Assembly: GCF_014904695.1 (NCBI RefSeq)
Contig: NZ_JACXXN010000011.1
Span: 1 to 64,000, forward strand
DNA: 64,000 nt
Source of the DNA: Nostoc sp. MG11
GTDB lineage: Bacteria > Cyanobacteriota > Cyanobacteriia > Cyanobacteriales > Nostocaceae
Direction: 5' to 3'
The notes under the pieces were generated by a model. That model did not search any database and was not told where the DNA came from. It saw only the letters and a list, made by a program, of their open reading frames with translations. Position numbers and translations under genes: made by a program. Shown piece after piece: positions 15,970 to 25,479 of this stretch; position 1 is the stretch's first letter; each line of letters opens with the position of its first letter.

Positions 15970-16604
15970 TTAGTTATCTTAAAGGTCTTGTTGCTGGTAT
16001 CCAAACAATTGGTGCTAATCGCGTGATTCTGACTCTAGAAGTAAATGGCTTGGGGTATGACTTGCAAATTCCTCAACGGTTAGCGCAGCAATTACCCACA
16101 ACCGGAGACTTAGTACAAATCTTTACTCATTACCAAATTCGTGAAGAAGTACCGTTACTCTATGGCTTTGCTTCGCCAGCAGAACGCGATTTATTTCGTC
16201 ACTTACTGACTGTCAGCGGTATTGGTGCATCTTTAGCGATCGCCCTGTTGGACACTTTGGAACTACCAGATTTAGTCCAAGCAATTATCGCAGGCAATGT
16301 ACAAGTCTTAATTCAAGCTCCCGGTGTTGGCAAAAAAATCGCAGAACGCATCTGTCTGGAACTCAAAAGCAAGTTAGTCGAATGGCGCAAATCAGCCGGG
16401 TTCTTCGTCGCCACAGGTGGCCCAGCCCCCGGAATTCTCGAAGAGGTGCAAATGACCCTTTTCGCCTTGGGATATACTGCCCATGAAGTCAGTCACGCCT
16501 TACATGTGGTAAGTGAAGACATTGGACTACCGAAAGATGCTTATGTGGAAGATTGGATTAAACAAGCGATCGCCCATCTTAGCAGCAGTGAACAACTTCA
16601 ATAG
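15966..16604 (+). CDS. ruvA: Holliday junction branch migration protein RuvA
   Basis: 212 residues from the ATG at 15966 ([11 protein letters not shown]). RuvA tetramers hold four-way junctions for the RuvB motor. N-terminal OB fold with [12 protein letters not shown], middle helix-hairpin-helix pairs ([16 protein letters not shown] and [20 protein letters not shown]), and a C-terminal domain III ([15 protein letters not shown]) that contacts RuvB. Start overlaps the previous stop by four bases, so both genes are co-translated. Confidence 0.96.
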   Translation: MISYLKGLVAGIQTIGANRVILTLEVNGLGYDLQIPQRLAQQLPTTGDLVQIFTHYQIREEVPLLYGFASPAERDLFRHLLTVSGIGASLAIALLDTLELPDLVQAIIAGNVQVLIQAPGVGKKIAERICLELKSKLVEWRKSAGFFVATGGPAPGILEEVQMTLFALGYTAHEVSHALHVVSEDIGLPKDAYVEDWIKQAIAHLSSSEQLQ

Positions 16605-16801
16605 TCATTTTTCATTGGTCATTTGTTAAGAGTCAAGGGGAGCCACTGCGTTGGGCGGCTCTGCCGACTTGTACCCCTGCGGGGAAGCAAGCTACGCGCA
16701 GCGTCTCCGGGAGGAGAAGCAAGTGGCGTTCAAGAGTCAAGAGTCATTTGTATTTTATTATATTCTTCCCCTGCTCCTCTGCCCCTCCGCCCCTCCGCCC
16801 C
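16605..16801. repeat. dispersed short repeats between ruvA and bioF
   Basis: Contains a 33-base block at 16640-16672 (GAGCCACTGCGTTGGGCGGC...) that recurs inverted, one mismatch, at 43445-43477, followed by the common ACGCGCAGCGTCTCC repeat and two GAGTCAAGAGTCA tracts. The short open frame at 16623-16829 is made of these repeats and is not a gene. Confidence 0.6.
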
Positions 16802-17977
16802 ATGCCCACTAACCCTTACACTTGGCTAGAGGAATCTCTGGCAACTATTCATCGAGCCGACTGGTATCGCTCAGTACAGGCAATCCACGGGCTTCCTGGT
16901 GCAACCGTGGTTTTGTCGGGGCAACAGGTGATTAATTTTGCTAGTAATGACTATTTGGGACTGGCTGGGGATGAGCGCTTGATAGCGGCAGCAATTGCTG
17001 CTATCGAAGAATTTGGTACTGGTAGCACTGGTTCTAGATTACTGAGTGGGCATCGAGAATTACACAGGGAGTTAGAGGAGGCGATCGCATCTACCAAACA
17101 AACAGAAGATGCTCTGGTATTTAGTTCCGGGTATTTAGCAAATTTGGGTGCGATCGCTGCTTTAGTGGGTAAACGGGATTTAATTTTATCTGACCAGTAC
17201 AATCATTCCAGTCTGAAAAATGGGGCGATTCTCAGCGGTGCAGCGATTGTGGAATATCCCCATTGTGACATTGCAGAACTCAAAACCCAGTTGAGTCAGC
17301 AACGACAAAACTATCGACGCTGTTTGATTCTTACTGATAGTGTGTTCAGCATGGATGGCGATTTATGTCCTTTGCCAGAACTATTGGATCTAGCTGATGA
17401 GTTTAACTGTATGCTGCTAGTCGATGAAGCTCATGCTACTGGGGTACTGGGAAAAACAGGTGCGGGGTGTGTTGAACATTTTGGGTGTACAGGAAGGCAG
17501 TTAATTCAAATTGGTACTTTGAGTAAAGCCTTGGGTAGCTTAGGGGGATATGTGGCAGGAAGTAGCACCTTGATTGACTTTTTGCGGAATCGCGCACCGA
17601 GTTGGATTTACACCACTGGGCTTTCGCCTGCTGATACGGCAGCAGCGTTAGCTGCAATCAAAATAGTGCAACAAGAACCACAACGCCGTGTTCAATTATG
17701 GCGAAATATAAATTACTTGAAAAAGTTAATGCAACAGCATTTACCTAACCTAAAATTATTACCTTCAGAATCATCTATATTATGTTTTCAATTACACAGC
17801 ACCACAGATGCACTGAAAGCTGGAAAGCAATTAAGAGATGCTGGCATTTTTGCCCCAGCAATTCGTCCTCCCACAGTGCCAACAAGTCGAATTAGAATAT
17901 CTGTGATGGCAACCCATGAAGCAGCGCATCTTGAGAAATTGGTAGCAGTTTTGAACGGTAATAGACCTCTTGCATAA
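16802..17977 (+). CDS. bioF: 8-amino-7-oxononanoate synthase
   Basis: 391 residues from the ATG at 16802 ([13 protein letters not shown]); an upstream start at 16748 lies in repeat sequence. PLP-dependent condensation of alanine with pimeloyl thioester, first step of the biotin ring pathway. Signs: [12 protein letters not shown] (about 44-55), [44 protein letters not shown], and the PLP lysine in [16 protein letters not shown]. The last codons AGA CCT CTT GCA TAA coincide with the terminal repeat of a MITE-like element, so the original C-terminus may have been altered by a few residues. Confidence 0.92.
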   Translation: MPTNPYTWLEESLATIHRADWYRSVQAIHGLPGATVVLSGQQVINFASNDYLGLAGDERLIAAAIAAIEEFGTGSTGSRLLSGHRELHRELEEAIASTKQTEDALVFSSGYLANLGAIAALVGKRDLILSDQYNHSSLKNGAILSGAAIVEYPHCDIAELKTQLSQQRQNYRRCLILTDSVFSMDGDLCPLPELLDLADEFNCMLLVDEAHATGVLGKTGAGCVEHFGCTGRQLIQIGTLSKALGSLGGYVAGSSTLIDFLRNRAPSWIYTTGLSPADTAAALAAIKIVQQEPQRRVQLWRNINYLKKLMQQHLPNLKLLPSESSILCFQLHSTTDALKAGKQLRDAGIFAPAIRPPTVPTSRIRISVMATHEAAHLEKLVAVLNGNRPLA

Positions 17978-18100
17978 ATATTTATTTGCCTCACGCAGAG
18001 GCGCAGCGGAAAGTCTGAGCGCCGGCTTCCGGCGAACAGAACTTTTCAAGACAGAGACACAGAGAAAGAGCCTAAAAACAGGACTTTTGCGAGAAGTCTA
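17962..18100 (+). mobile_element. MITE-like element, family 2, at the 3' end of bioF
   Basis: Ends TAGACCTCTTGCA (17962-17974) and TGCGAGAAGTCTA (18088-18100) are imperfect inverted repeats (10 of 13 positions). The core has the CTCACGCAGAGGCGCAGCGG block and a second GACAGAGACACAGAG block. The left end includes the bioF stop codon. Related copies lie at 50768-50905 and 55763-55853. Confidence 0.65.
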
Positions 18101-18175
18101 CTGTTGTGTTCCACATTTAAGTATCATGCAAGCTATTTACCTTAGTATTATAGATTCAATATAGGAGATGAAGAC

Positions 18176-18457
18176 ATGAGGGTTTGGCTTGCCTGCTTTT
18201 TGGTGTTGTTTGCCTTAGCAGAACTGTTTGACTGGTTGCAAGAATTTAATCTGCCATTACCCATCTATATTTTAGGTGGGGCTTTTTTAGCCGTTGCTTC
18301 TAACTACGATCAGATTATTGGCTCCTATTTCGTTGATACAAGTATCCAAGCATCACCTGAACAACCCCATTTAGTACCAACTCAATCCACCGATCCTATT
18401 TCCTTCGCAATTGCTAGTCCTGTTGAAGATGTTCAAGCATCGGAAACAAATGATTAA
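18176..18457 (+). CDS. small hypothetical membrane protein
   Basis: 93 residues with AGGAGATG ribosome binding site. Two hydrophobic segments (LACFLVLFALAELFDWL and LPIYILGGAFLAVASNY) are followed by a 45-residue polar, proline-rich tail. I do not recognise a family. It lies 90 bases before the CHASE2 kinase gene and may be co-transcribed. Confidence 0.7.
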   Translation: MRVWLACFLVLFALAELFDWLQEFNLPLPIYILGGAFLAVASNYDQIIGSYFVDTSIQASPEQPHLVPTQSTDPISFAIASPVEDVQASETND

Positions 18458-18546
18458 AGGCATTGACAAGCCAAGCCTCGAATCAACAAGTAAGTTGCTA
18501 AATTAAATTAGAGCATTTACCCAATTCAGGCTAGCGCCGCAACGCT

Positions 18547-20739
18547 GTGATTAGTGGACTATTAGAAAAACTCCGTACCGCGTTTATCAAAGATAAGGGT
18601 TCTCATGAAACGTCCCTTAGCAACAGTTGGCTGCAAATTATTCTGGTTACGAGTGTAGGAGTCACCGCCTTGATCTGGGGAGTTCGTGAACTCAGATGGT
18701 TGCAGCCTTGGGAGTTAAGAGCTTATGACGAGATGTTGCGATCGCGTCCCGCAAAAGCACACGACCAGCGGATTTTGCTGGTAAAAATTACTGAAGAGGA
18801 TCTAGAACGAGAAAAATGGACTATCTCAGACTATACAATCAATCAGCTATTAAAAAAACTAAAGTCGTATCAACCGCGTGTCATTGGTTTATATCTTTTC
18901 CGTCCAGATCAGAAAAATTTAGCGGCTAATCTTAAAAATAAAGTTAACATTATCAATACCTGTTTATTTAGTAGCAAAGGTAGATATGAAATTCCGCCAC
19001 CGCCCAATTTCCCTATAGATAATGTAGGCTTTAGTGATGTAATTACCGACAATGAGAACGATCAAATTCTCCGCCGTAGTTTATTATTTGCTAACTCTAC
19101 AGATCAAAAATGTACAACTTCATTTTCATTTGGTTCACTAATTGCTATTAATTATCTGGATAAACAAGGCATTAAATATAACTTCACTCAAGAAGGAAAT
19201 TTTCAGTTAGGTAAAACCATCTTTCCCCGCCTAGAAGCTAATTCTGGTAGCTATCAACATCTAGATGCAGCTGGCTATCAAATATTGTTAAATTACCGTC
19301 ATCCCGATCGCCTCGCCGACCAAGTAACCCTCACGCAAGTCCTAGACAATCAAGTAAACCCTAGTTTGGTCAAAGACCGTCTTGTAATTATCGGCACTAC
19401 GGTCGCTAGTCTTCCTCCAGCTGGTTTTTATACACCCTACAGCACTTTGCCAGACCAGCCAGCAAGAATGCCTGCTTTATTTATTCATGCACAGATAGCT
19501 AGTCAACTCATCAGTACAGTGCTGGATAAGCGACCTCTAATTTGGTACTGGCCCGACTGGGCCGAACTTCTTTGGGTGTGGGGTTGGTCATTGCTGGGTA
19601 GTGCTTTAGCATGGCGATGGCAACATCCTCTGTTACTGCTGATGGTGGGAGGTGCAACGTTAATTGTTTTGGTGGGAATCTGCGTTAGCTTGTTCTTCCA
19701 AGCCGGATGGATACCGATTATTCCGCCTGCGATCGCCTTGGCAATGAGTAGTATTAGTGTTATGGCTTATACTAACTACCGAACTCAGCAGCAAACTCAG
19801 GTGATTATTCTGCAAGTTGAAAAACAACAAGAAGCGATCGCCCAATTAAATCTTCTTTTAGAAGACAAAACAGCAATTCCCGACCCACTTGACTTGATTC
19901 CCCAACTTGATACACCAGAAAAAACCGCTGGTGATTTCCTTTTAAGCGGACGCTATAAAATTTCTAAAATTCTTGGTGCAGGTGGATTTGGTCGCGTTTA
20001 TTTAGCAAAAGATCATCAGCGTCCAGGTAATCCTACTTGTGTAATTAAAAAGTTAATGCCAGCTCGCCAGGATACAAAATTTTTGCAAGTCGCTCGCAGA
20101 TTATTTAATACTGAAGCTGAAATTTTAGAAGTTTTAGGCAGACATGATCAGATTCCAGAACTGCTTGCCTATTTTGAAGATAATCAAGAATTCTATTTAG
20201 TTGAAGAATATATTCAGGGACATACCCTGAGTGAAGAATTACCACCTGTACAGGACGTAAAGAATGAATTATTTGTTATTGATATGCTCATAGGAGTTTT
20301 AGAAATTCTAGCATTTATTCACCAGCATCGTGTGATTCATCGGGATATCAAGCCGACTAATATTATTAGACGCACTCAAGATAATCGGCTAGTACTAATT
20401 GATTTTGGTGCAGTTAAATTGATGCAACCGCCGAGTGAGCAAACAGAATTAGCAACAGTAGCCATCGGGACGCGGGGTTATACGCCACCAGAACAATTTG
20501 CCGGACATCCACGCTTGTGCAGTGATATTTACGCTTTAGGAATGATTGGCATTCAAGCAATTACTGGGATACCGCCGCAGGAACTCCAGCCAGATCCAGA
20601 AACAGGTAATGTGATGTGGAGACAAGCACAAATTAGCGAAGAATTAGCGGCAATTTTAGATAAGATGGTTTGCTACCATTTTAGCGATCGCTATCAATCA
20701 GCCACCGCAGTTCTACAAGATTTAAAACGTATTACATAA
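18547..20739 (+). CDS. CHASE2-sensor serine/threonine protein kinase
   Basis: 730 residues, GTG start at 18547. One membrane segment near 27-46, an extracytoplasmic CHASE2 sensor (about 50-335, with ELRAYDEMLRSRPA and the late RLVIIGTTVAS), three more membrane segments at about 338-408, a coiled-coil stretch (about 410-440), then a Hanks-type kinase at 468-730. Kinase residues: GAGGFGRVY (477-485), Lys501, HRDIKPTN catalytic loop, DFGAVK and the TRGYTPPEQ activation segment. All catalytic residues look intact. It should phosphorylate cytoplasmic proteins in response to an unknown signal. A 66-base piece of its 3' end is duplicated at 21171-21236. Confidence 0.92.
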   Translation: MISGLLEKLRTAFIKDKGSHETSLSNSWLQIILVTSVGVTALIWGVRELRWLQPWELRAYDEMLRSRPAKAHDQRILLVKITEEDLEREKWTISDYTINQLLKKLKSYQPRVIGLYLFRPDQKNLAANLKNKVNIINTCLFSSKGRYEIPPPPNFPIDNVGFSDVITDNENDQILRRSLLFANSTDQKCTTSFSFGSLIAINYLDKQGIKYNFTQEGNFQLGKTIFPRLEANSGSYQHLDAAGYQILLNYRHPDRLADQVTLTQVLDNQVNPSLVKDRLVIIGTTVASLPPAGFYTPYSTLPDQPARMPALFIHAQIASQLISTVLDKRPLIWYWPDWAELLWVWGWSLLGSALAWRWQHPLLLLMVGGATLIVLVGICVSLFFQAGWIPIIPPAIALAMSSISVMAYTNYRTQQQTQVIILQVEKQQEAIAQLNLLLEDKTAIPDPLDLIPQLDTPEKTAGDFLLSGRYKISKILGAGGFGRVYLAKDHQRPGNPTCVIKKLMPARQDTKFLQVARRLFNTEAEILEVLGRHDQIPELLAYFEDNQEFYLVEEYIQGHTLSEELPPVQDVKNELFVIDMLIGVLEILAFIHQHRVIHRDIKPTNIIRRTQDNRLVLIDFGAVKLMQPPSEQTELATVAIGTRGYTPPEQFAGHPRLCSDIYALGMIGIQAITGIPPQELQPDPETGNVMWRQAQISEELAAILDKMVCYHFSDRYQSATAVLQDLKRIT

Positions 20740-21107
20740 TGAGAATTCTCGGTCGAGGAGCAGTACAAAGACAGGCAATTGATGAATTAGAAGCGCTATC
20801 ATCAAATCACCCATTCCGCAGAGCAACGCTAGAATTGCTCTATAACTTGCGACAAAATTTGAGAGTAAATCAGAATTCTGAAGAGGATCATAGGGAGTTA
20901 ATTATGCGACTATAACCACTTTATCAACAAGATAAGCAACAAGCAAAACTAGAAGGAATCAAGCAAGGGGAACGTCTTGTTGTTGAAAACTTACTACAAG
21001 TTCGCTTTGGTTCATTAGACAACGAGCTTCAAGCAATTATTGAACCACTATTAGCTTTACCACCAGAAGAATTTACCCTATTACTTATGCAGTTATCACG
21101 GGAATAA
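20739..21107 (+). pseudogene. C-terminal remnant of an Rpn/DUF4351-type putative nuclease gene
   Basis: An in-frame reading from ATG 20739 gives ILGRGAVQRQAIDELEALSS, then LYNLRQNLRVN, an internal TAA at 20913-20915, and continues as KLEGIKQGERLVVENLLQVR, FGSLD and LALPPEEFTLLLMQLSRE to a stop at 21105-21107. This is the C-terminal region typical of Rpn (PD-(D/E)XK transposase-like) proteins of cyanobacteria, including the GERLVVENLLQVRFG segment. The N-terminal nuclease domain is missing. The ATG overlaps the kinase stop codon (TAATG). Dead gene. Confidence 0.7.
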
Positions 21108-21170
21108 TTAATTACTAGGTTTAGCAGATCTGCTTGATATTTAATTTATTTATTAGTGCAAATCAGTAAA

Positions 21171-21236
21171 GAATTAGTGCTGATTTTAGATAAGATGGTT
21201 TGCTACTATTTTAGCGATCACTATCAATCAGCCACC
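21171..21236 (+). repeat. duplicated fragment of the kinase gene 3' end
   Basis: Bases 21171-21236 match 20641-20706 of the kinase gene with six differences, four of them in the first 20 bases. The two copies bracket the broken Rpn-like gene. Confidence 0.85.
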
Positions 21237-21255
21237 TTTTACAATAGGATCAAAA

Positions 21256-21582
21256 ATGTCAGCAAGTAAAGTATTTTTATACGCCGAGTATCAAGTTTCC
21301 ATTCCTTTTAGTCAAATTGATTGGAAATCAATCAATGTAGAAATGAAAAAACTTCCAGGATTGAAATCCAAAACTTGGTTAAGTGCTTTGAATACTAATA
21401 CTGTTGGTGGTTTTTATGAATTTGATTCTGTAGAGAATGCACAAAATTATATTGATGGCATATTGATTCCATTTGCTAAACAAGTTAATGGAAATCTCAG
21501 TGTGAAGCTTTTTAATGGTGACATAACTGAAGAAGCTAGTAGAGGTATGGATTCTCCTTTTTACTCGGCAGATTCTAAATGA
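21256..21582 (+). CDS. YdhR-like putative monooxygenase (dimeric alpha/beta-barrel fold)
   Basis: 108 residues, AGGA ribosome binding site. KKLPGLKSKTWLSALNTNTVGGFYEFDSVENAQNYIDG is the signature layout of the YdhR/ABM-type barrel. Small homodimers of this fold include cofactor-free oxygenases, but no activity can be assigned. It immediately follows the duplicated kinase fragment. Confidence 0.7.
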   Translation: MSASKVFLYAEYQVSIPFSQIDWKSINVEMKKLPGLKSKTWLSALNTNTVGGFYEFDSVENAQNYIDGILIPFAKQVNGNLSVKLFNGDITEEASRGMDSPFYSADSK

Positions 21583-21672
21583 TTTTCCGTCCCATGCATT
21601 AATTTCAGAGAGTCAGGATGAACTATGGCTAAGTAGGTAGGCGTAATTAAATGTAAGCTAAAACTTTTGTTC

Positions 21673-21729
21673 GTAGTGAGCGATTTATCGCTCTATATAA
21701 GGTTATCAAAGGCTAGAGCCGCTTACTAC
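21673..21729. repeat. dispersed palindrome with inner hairpin
   Basis: GTAGTGAGC (21673-21681) pairs with GCTTACTAC (21721-21729), and inside GAGCGAT/ATCGCTC forms a tight second hairpin. Similar GTAGTGAGCG palindromes are common in Nostoc-type intergenic DNA. It lies between two convergent genes and could help end transcription. Confidence 0.5.
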
Positions 21730-21778
21730 TAACTCTGATTTAATTAAGTTCTTCTACTTGAAAGCTCCCCCATCAACT

Positions 21779-24097
21779 TTATCGCTCAGGCGATAGATTG
21801 AGTAGACTTTTAGCTTTGAGAGCCTTCAAGACTAATTCAGATGCTTTGGATCCCTGCCGATAAAATACAGCAGGTTGTCCGAGTGGAGCAGGCACTTTTT
21901 GCAGTATACCTGTTTTCAGATTGTAGGTCTTGCCACTCCACAAATGAACCCACTCGCCAGCTGGAAAATATACGTTTGTGCTGTTTTTACCTGGCTTTAG
22001 CACTGGTGCTACTAAAAATTCACTCCCCAGCAAAAACTGAGCTTCTAGTTTGTAAACATTAGGATCATTAGGGTAATGAAGAACAAGATGTCGAACAAGG
22101 GGATATCCTTTTGTAGCTGCTTCTACCATCAACTGCTGGCGATACTCAGCTAGTGCTGCATAGACTTTCGCCCAATAACTGAAAGTTGCCAGGGTGTCTT
22201 TGTCTGTATAAAATTGAACGTTCTTCTCTGGCTGATTGCCTTCGTGTGTGCGGAATACTGGCGTGAAAGCGTTCATTTCCATCCACCGATAGAGCAGTTC
22301 ACGCGATCGCCTAAATCCTATACCTAAAGCTTCTAGAATTGGGTTAGCAATACTTGTATACCCACCAATATCACTATGGTTGATACTGAACCCAGATATA
22401 CCACCACTAATTGCCCCTTTGAGCGCACTCGCTATCCCATCATTTAGACCCCAAGAAGTATTCTGATCTCCTAACCACATACCTGTACTGTGAGATGGAG
22501 TTTGCAAAAATCCGGCTCGATTAAAGAACCAAACATCACCTTCACGACCTGCTTCTTGAATAGCTTCCCGATTAACTGTTACCCAATCAACCGGATATTG
22601 GTTGTGATAAAGTAGTCCAGCTTCATGGGCATACACTCCATCAAACGGCGCTGCTTCCCCAAAGTCAGTCATCCAGAATTTAGCGCCTTTGCCTATCACT
22701 TCGTTCTTGAGAACACTTTTAAACCATTTACGCGCATCTGGGTTAGTCAGATCTAGCAAAGCTGCGGAGAAGTCAGTGCTTTTAATTAAATATGGTTGGG
22801 CGTCTTGAGTTTTGACTACAAAGCCTTGTTGTATGGCTTCTCTATAGAGATTACGCTGTGCTTGGTTTGGCTGGTGTGGGCGCTCAACCAGGAAAGGGTT
22901 GACATATACCCCAACCGAAATTTCTGCTTCTGCCAGGTCAGTTACCAACTGCTGCCAACCTGGATAAGTGCTTTCATCAAGTTGCCAATTCCACCACAAC
23001 TGTTTTCCCGCTATTGTGCGGCGTTGACCGACCCAATCCTGAAGCCAAAATCCCGCAATGGGGGTGTCGAGGTCGCGCAACTGCGACCATACTTGCCGGA
23101 CTAACTCCGTACCTCCTTGCATACCTACGATCGCCCCGCTATTTAGCCAATCGGGAAGTGCTGGCATCCGTCCCACATAGTTGGTATAAAGTTCAATAAT
23201 GTCTAGAGGTGTATCGCCGCAAAGCATTCGCCCCTGCATACAACTCGATGAAACCCGTATAGTTGCAATATATGGATCGCGTAAGTTGAAAATTGAGGGT
23301 TCAGTGTTAGTCAGAAATATTGATCGCCCCTTATTAGTTAAAAAGTAGGGCATGGGGGCATAACTTGAATATCTATTACCAGATACACCTAGGAGGTTGA
23401 GAGTTTTCGGGCCGCGATCGCCACGGCCAATACCTCCCTCTTCGCAGACAATCGGTATCCATTGTCCTTTGCAGTCGATGTCAGAAAATTGCTCTCCAAA
23501 ACCATAAAAGTGTTCGTCTGGAGAAGTTGTAAATTGCAACTGTGTCTGATTGACATTCCCATCGATAATTTGCACTTGAAAATCAAGTTCTTTTGACCCG
23601 ACAGTTCGCAACATTAAGACATATTTGGGTTTGTTACTGGCAGTTTTACGACCTTGGAGACGACCAGAAATTACCAGAGTATCGTCCTCTTGCTTAATGC
23701 TGTCAACAGTTTGATGGGTAAAGTCTGCATGTTTGTGTTCGTCAATTTCTATAGAACCTCGTTCTTCAACGATATTTAGGCGAACATCACCTCCACTGAC
23801 AAAGCTATAACCAGGAGATGTCTGCCATATTGTTTTTGCTTCGTTACTTTGATGGCTAATCCGCAGACTTGGCTGTTTTGTATCGCTACCTTGCCAATCA
23901 ATTATAAATTCTCCCAATTTAAAGCTTTGACTGGGTACAGAAGTTGAAATTTTACCAAGGGGAATCAACTTCCAACGGCTCAGCTTTTTAAGTGGTTCAG
24001 TTAGGATTCTCAAAAACCGTTTCAGCACCCAACCGCTACAAGCAACGGTGTACTGCGGGTACGTCACCGAGTACGAAGATTGCCAAGGAGTTTTCAT
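21779..24097 (-). CDS. glycoside hydrolase family 31, YihQ (sulfoquinovosidase)-related
   Basis: 772 residues: N-terminal beta-sandwich to about 300, (beta/alpha)8 barrel about 310-660, C-terminal beta domains. Catalytic nucleophile D478 in FWMTDFGEA and acid/base D544 in WLGDQNTSWGLNDG are present. Q353-D354-W355 with W369 and Y580 (SDIGGYTS) match the sulfoquinovose-binding set of YihQ, but the position I align with the sulfonate-binding arginine (GKR) is Gln366 (GKQ). So it may hydrolyse sulfoquinovosyl glycerol from the thylakoid sulfolipid, or a related alpha-glycoside such as alpha-glucoside. Starts at the ATG at 24097; no signal peptide is clear. Confidence 0.85.
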   Translation of the reverse strand: MKTPWQSSYSVTYPQYTVACSGWVLKRFLRILTEPLKKLSRWKLIPLGKISTSVPSQSFKLGEFIIDWQGSDTKQPSLRISHQSNEAKTIWQTSPGYSFVSGGDVRLNIVEERGSIEIDEHKHADFTHQTVDSIKQEDDTLVISGRLQGRKTASNKPKYVLMLRTVGSKELDFQVQIIDGNVNQTQLQFTTSPDEHFYGFGEQFSDIDCKGQWIPIVCEEGGIGRGDRGPKTLNLLGVSGNRYSSYAPMPYFLTNKGRSIFLTNTEPSIFNLRDPYIATIRVSSSCMQGRMLCGDTPLDIIELYTNYVGRMPALPDWLNSGAIVGMQGGTELVRQVWSQLRDLDTPIAGFWLQDWVGQRRTIAGKQLWWNWQLDESTYPGWQQLVTDLAEAEISVGVYVNPFLVERPHQPNQAQRNLYREAIQQGFVVKTQDAQPYLIKSTDFSAALLDLTNPDARKWFKSVLKNEVIGKGAKFWMTDFGEAAPFDGVYAHEAGLLYHNQYPVDWVTVNREAIQEAGREGDVWFFNRAGFLQTPSHSTGMWLGDQNTSWGLNDGIASALKGAISGGISGFSINHSDIGGYTSIANPILEALGIGFRRSRELLYRWMEMNAFTPVFRTHEGNQPEKNVQFYTDKDTLATFSYWAKVYAALAEYRQQLMVEAATKGYPLVRHLVLHYPNDPNVYKLEAQFLLGSEFLVAPVLKPGKNSTNVYFPAGEWVHLWSGKTYNLKTGILQKVPAPLGQPAVFYRQGSKASELVLKALKAKSLLNLSPER

Positions 24098-24291
24098 GAA
24101 TTTTGGAAATTAAAACTAAATTTTATTTGATATTACCAAGCTGTGCCAACAATTGAATGCAGATTTAACTGGACTGTCAAAAGTACCAAAATACTTTGAA
24201 AGACTGGAAGTAAAAAACAGCGATCGCACTCTTGACCAGGTACGCGATCGCTTCAGTAATTTTTCCTCATGCCCCACAGGGACATAATTAT
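24098..24291. other. intergenic, with HIP1 sites
   Basis: Holds two GCGATCGC octamers (about 24220 and 24244) and the start region of the GH31 gene. A minus-strand open frame (24116-24304) shows no family features and is rejected. Confidence 0.4.
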
Positions 24292-24405
24292 AGGACTTAC
24301 GCACTGGAGCCTGAAACCCTGATCCCCCCTAACCCCCCTTTTTAAGGGGGGAACGTGTAAAGCCCCCTTTCTAAGGGGGTTGGGGGATCTGAGTGCGTAA
24401 GTTCT
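24292..24405. mobile_element. MITE-like element, family 1, short copy
   Basis: 114 bases beginning AGGACTTACGCACT and ending AGTGCGTAAGTTCT. The two inner hairpins (CCCCCC...GGGGGG, CCCCCTTT...AAGGGGG) match the ends of the copy at 14711-14918. No coding capacity. Confidence 0.75.
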
Positions 24406-24680
24406 GAATTACTTGCGATTCTGAATGTGTCAAAAATGCTTAAAATTCCTTACTCCTCATATCTTTGGATGGATTTTGTCTAAAACAATCCTGAATATCA
24501 TGGATGGAAGCTTTTACATCCTTAAGATAGTCTCATTTGGGAAGATGCATATCCAGAACCTTGAAAGCTAGAAACAAAGAGCATTTTGAGAGCCAAAGCT
24601 ACTCATCGCATTTAGGCGATCGCAGCTCTGAAAATTCCTTAGCAGACAAAAAACCTTTTTTGGCACAGTGAAACCCTTTT

Positions 24681-25079
24681 ATGCCTAAATATTGTCGTGA
24701 CCAAGCCAGAGATGAACTTTGGTTAATGATGGGAGGTGGAGCAACAGCAGGATTTATTGGTGGGGTTCCTGCGATCGGCGCGTTAACCTTTCATACTAGT
24801 TTAGCTGGTGTACAGGCAGCTGTAGTAACTCGAATTGCTCAAGTTTACGATCTGAATTCAATACCTGCTGGTGGTGCAGGAGCAATAGCCGCAGCAATCA
24901 CAGCAATGGGCGGAGGACAATTACTTTTCAGGATAGGGGGTACCATAGCAGGATTTTTTCCTGGCATTGGCCAAGTTGTTCAACCTGCAATTGGAGCTGT
25001 TGCGGTTAAGGCATTAGGCGAAGTTGCTATTGCCTACTTTGAAAATATGTATCCTAACAAAATTTACAGTCAAGACTAG
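24681..25079 (+). CDS. DUF697-like small glycine-rich membrane protein
   Basis: 132 residues. Two long Gly/Ala-rich hydrophobic stretches (GGGATAGFIGGVPAIGALTF and GAGAIAAAITAMGGGQLLF) and a third FFPGIGQVVQPAIGAVAVKALGEVA. The order VQAAVVTRIAQVY...FPGIGQVV...A.KALGEVAIAYFE fits the DUF697 (YcjF-like) C-terminal region. Glycine-zipper spacing suggests helix packing in a membrane. Function unknown. It could belong with the following group (26087-33215), separated by about 1 kb of AT-rich DNA. Confidence 0.65.
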   Translation: MPKYCRDQARDELWLMMGGGATAGFIGGVPAIGALTFHTSLAGVQAAVVTRIAQVYDLNSIPAGGAGAIAAAITAMGGGQLLFRIGGTIAGFFPGIGQVVQPAIGAVAVKALGEVAIAYFENMYPNKIYSQD

Positions 25080-25350
25080 GATTAACCATACTTCAGTGCT
25101 CAAGCGCGGTAGCGGGGCCTAGCTAGTCCTGAGTTAGGAAAAGGTACTCAGTACTGGTGTATTTGGTACATACCCAGTCTAAAATTGCTCACAAAAGCTG
25201 AAAACAGAAGGGTCAAAAACTGTCAAAATATTTGTTGCAAAAGGATCTTAGCAGTTCTAAGTCCCATTAGGAGTAAATTCTAGCTTAACTGTAAAGAAGT
25301 TACAGTTAGTAATTATTATTTATTAACTGCTTTAAATATTTTAATTATTT

Positions 25351-25476
25351 GCTTAAGTGTCTTAAGTGTCTTAACTATTTACTTAATTGTTTGCTTAAGT
25401 GTCTTAAGTGTCTTAACTGTCTAACTAACTATTTGCTTAAATGTCTTAAATGTCTTAACTGTCACCTGATTATTTA
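25351..25476 (+). repeat. 42-bp tandem repeat, three copies
   Basis: The phrase GCTTAAGTGTCTTAAGTGTC restarts at 25351, 25393 and 25435, an exact 42-base period, with an inner CTTAAGTGT subrepeat. The third copy has drifted (CTTAAATGT). A plus-strand frame through it reads a Leu/Cys/Asn 14-residue repeat (LKCLKCLNCL), with only a TTG start and no ribosome binding site, so coding is doubtful. Confidence 0.75.
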
Positions 25477-25479
25477 CTT

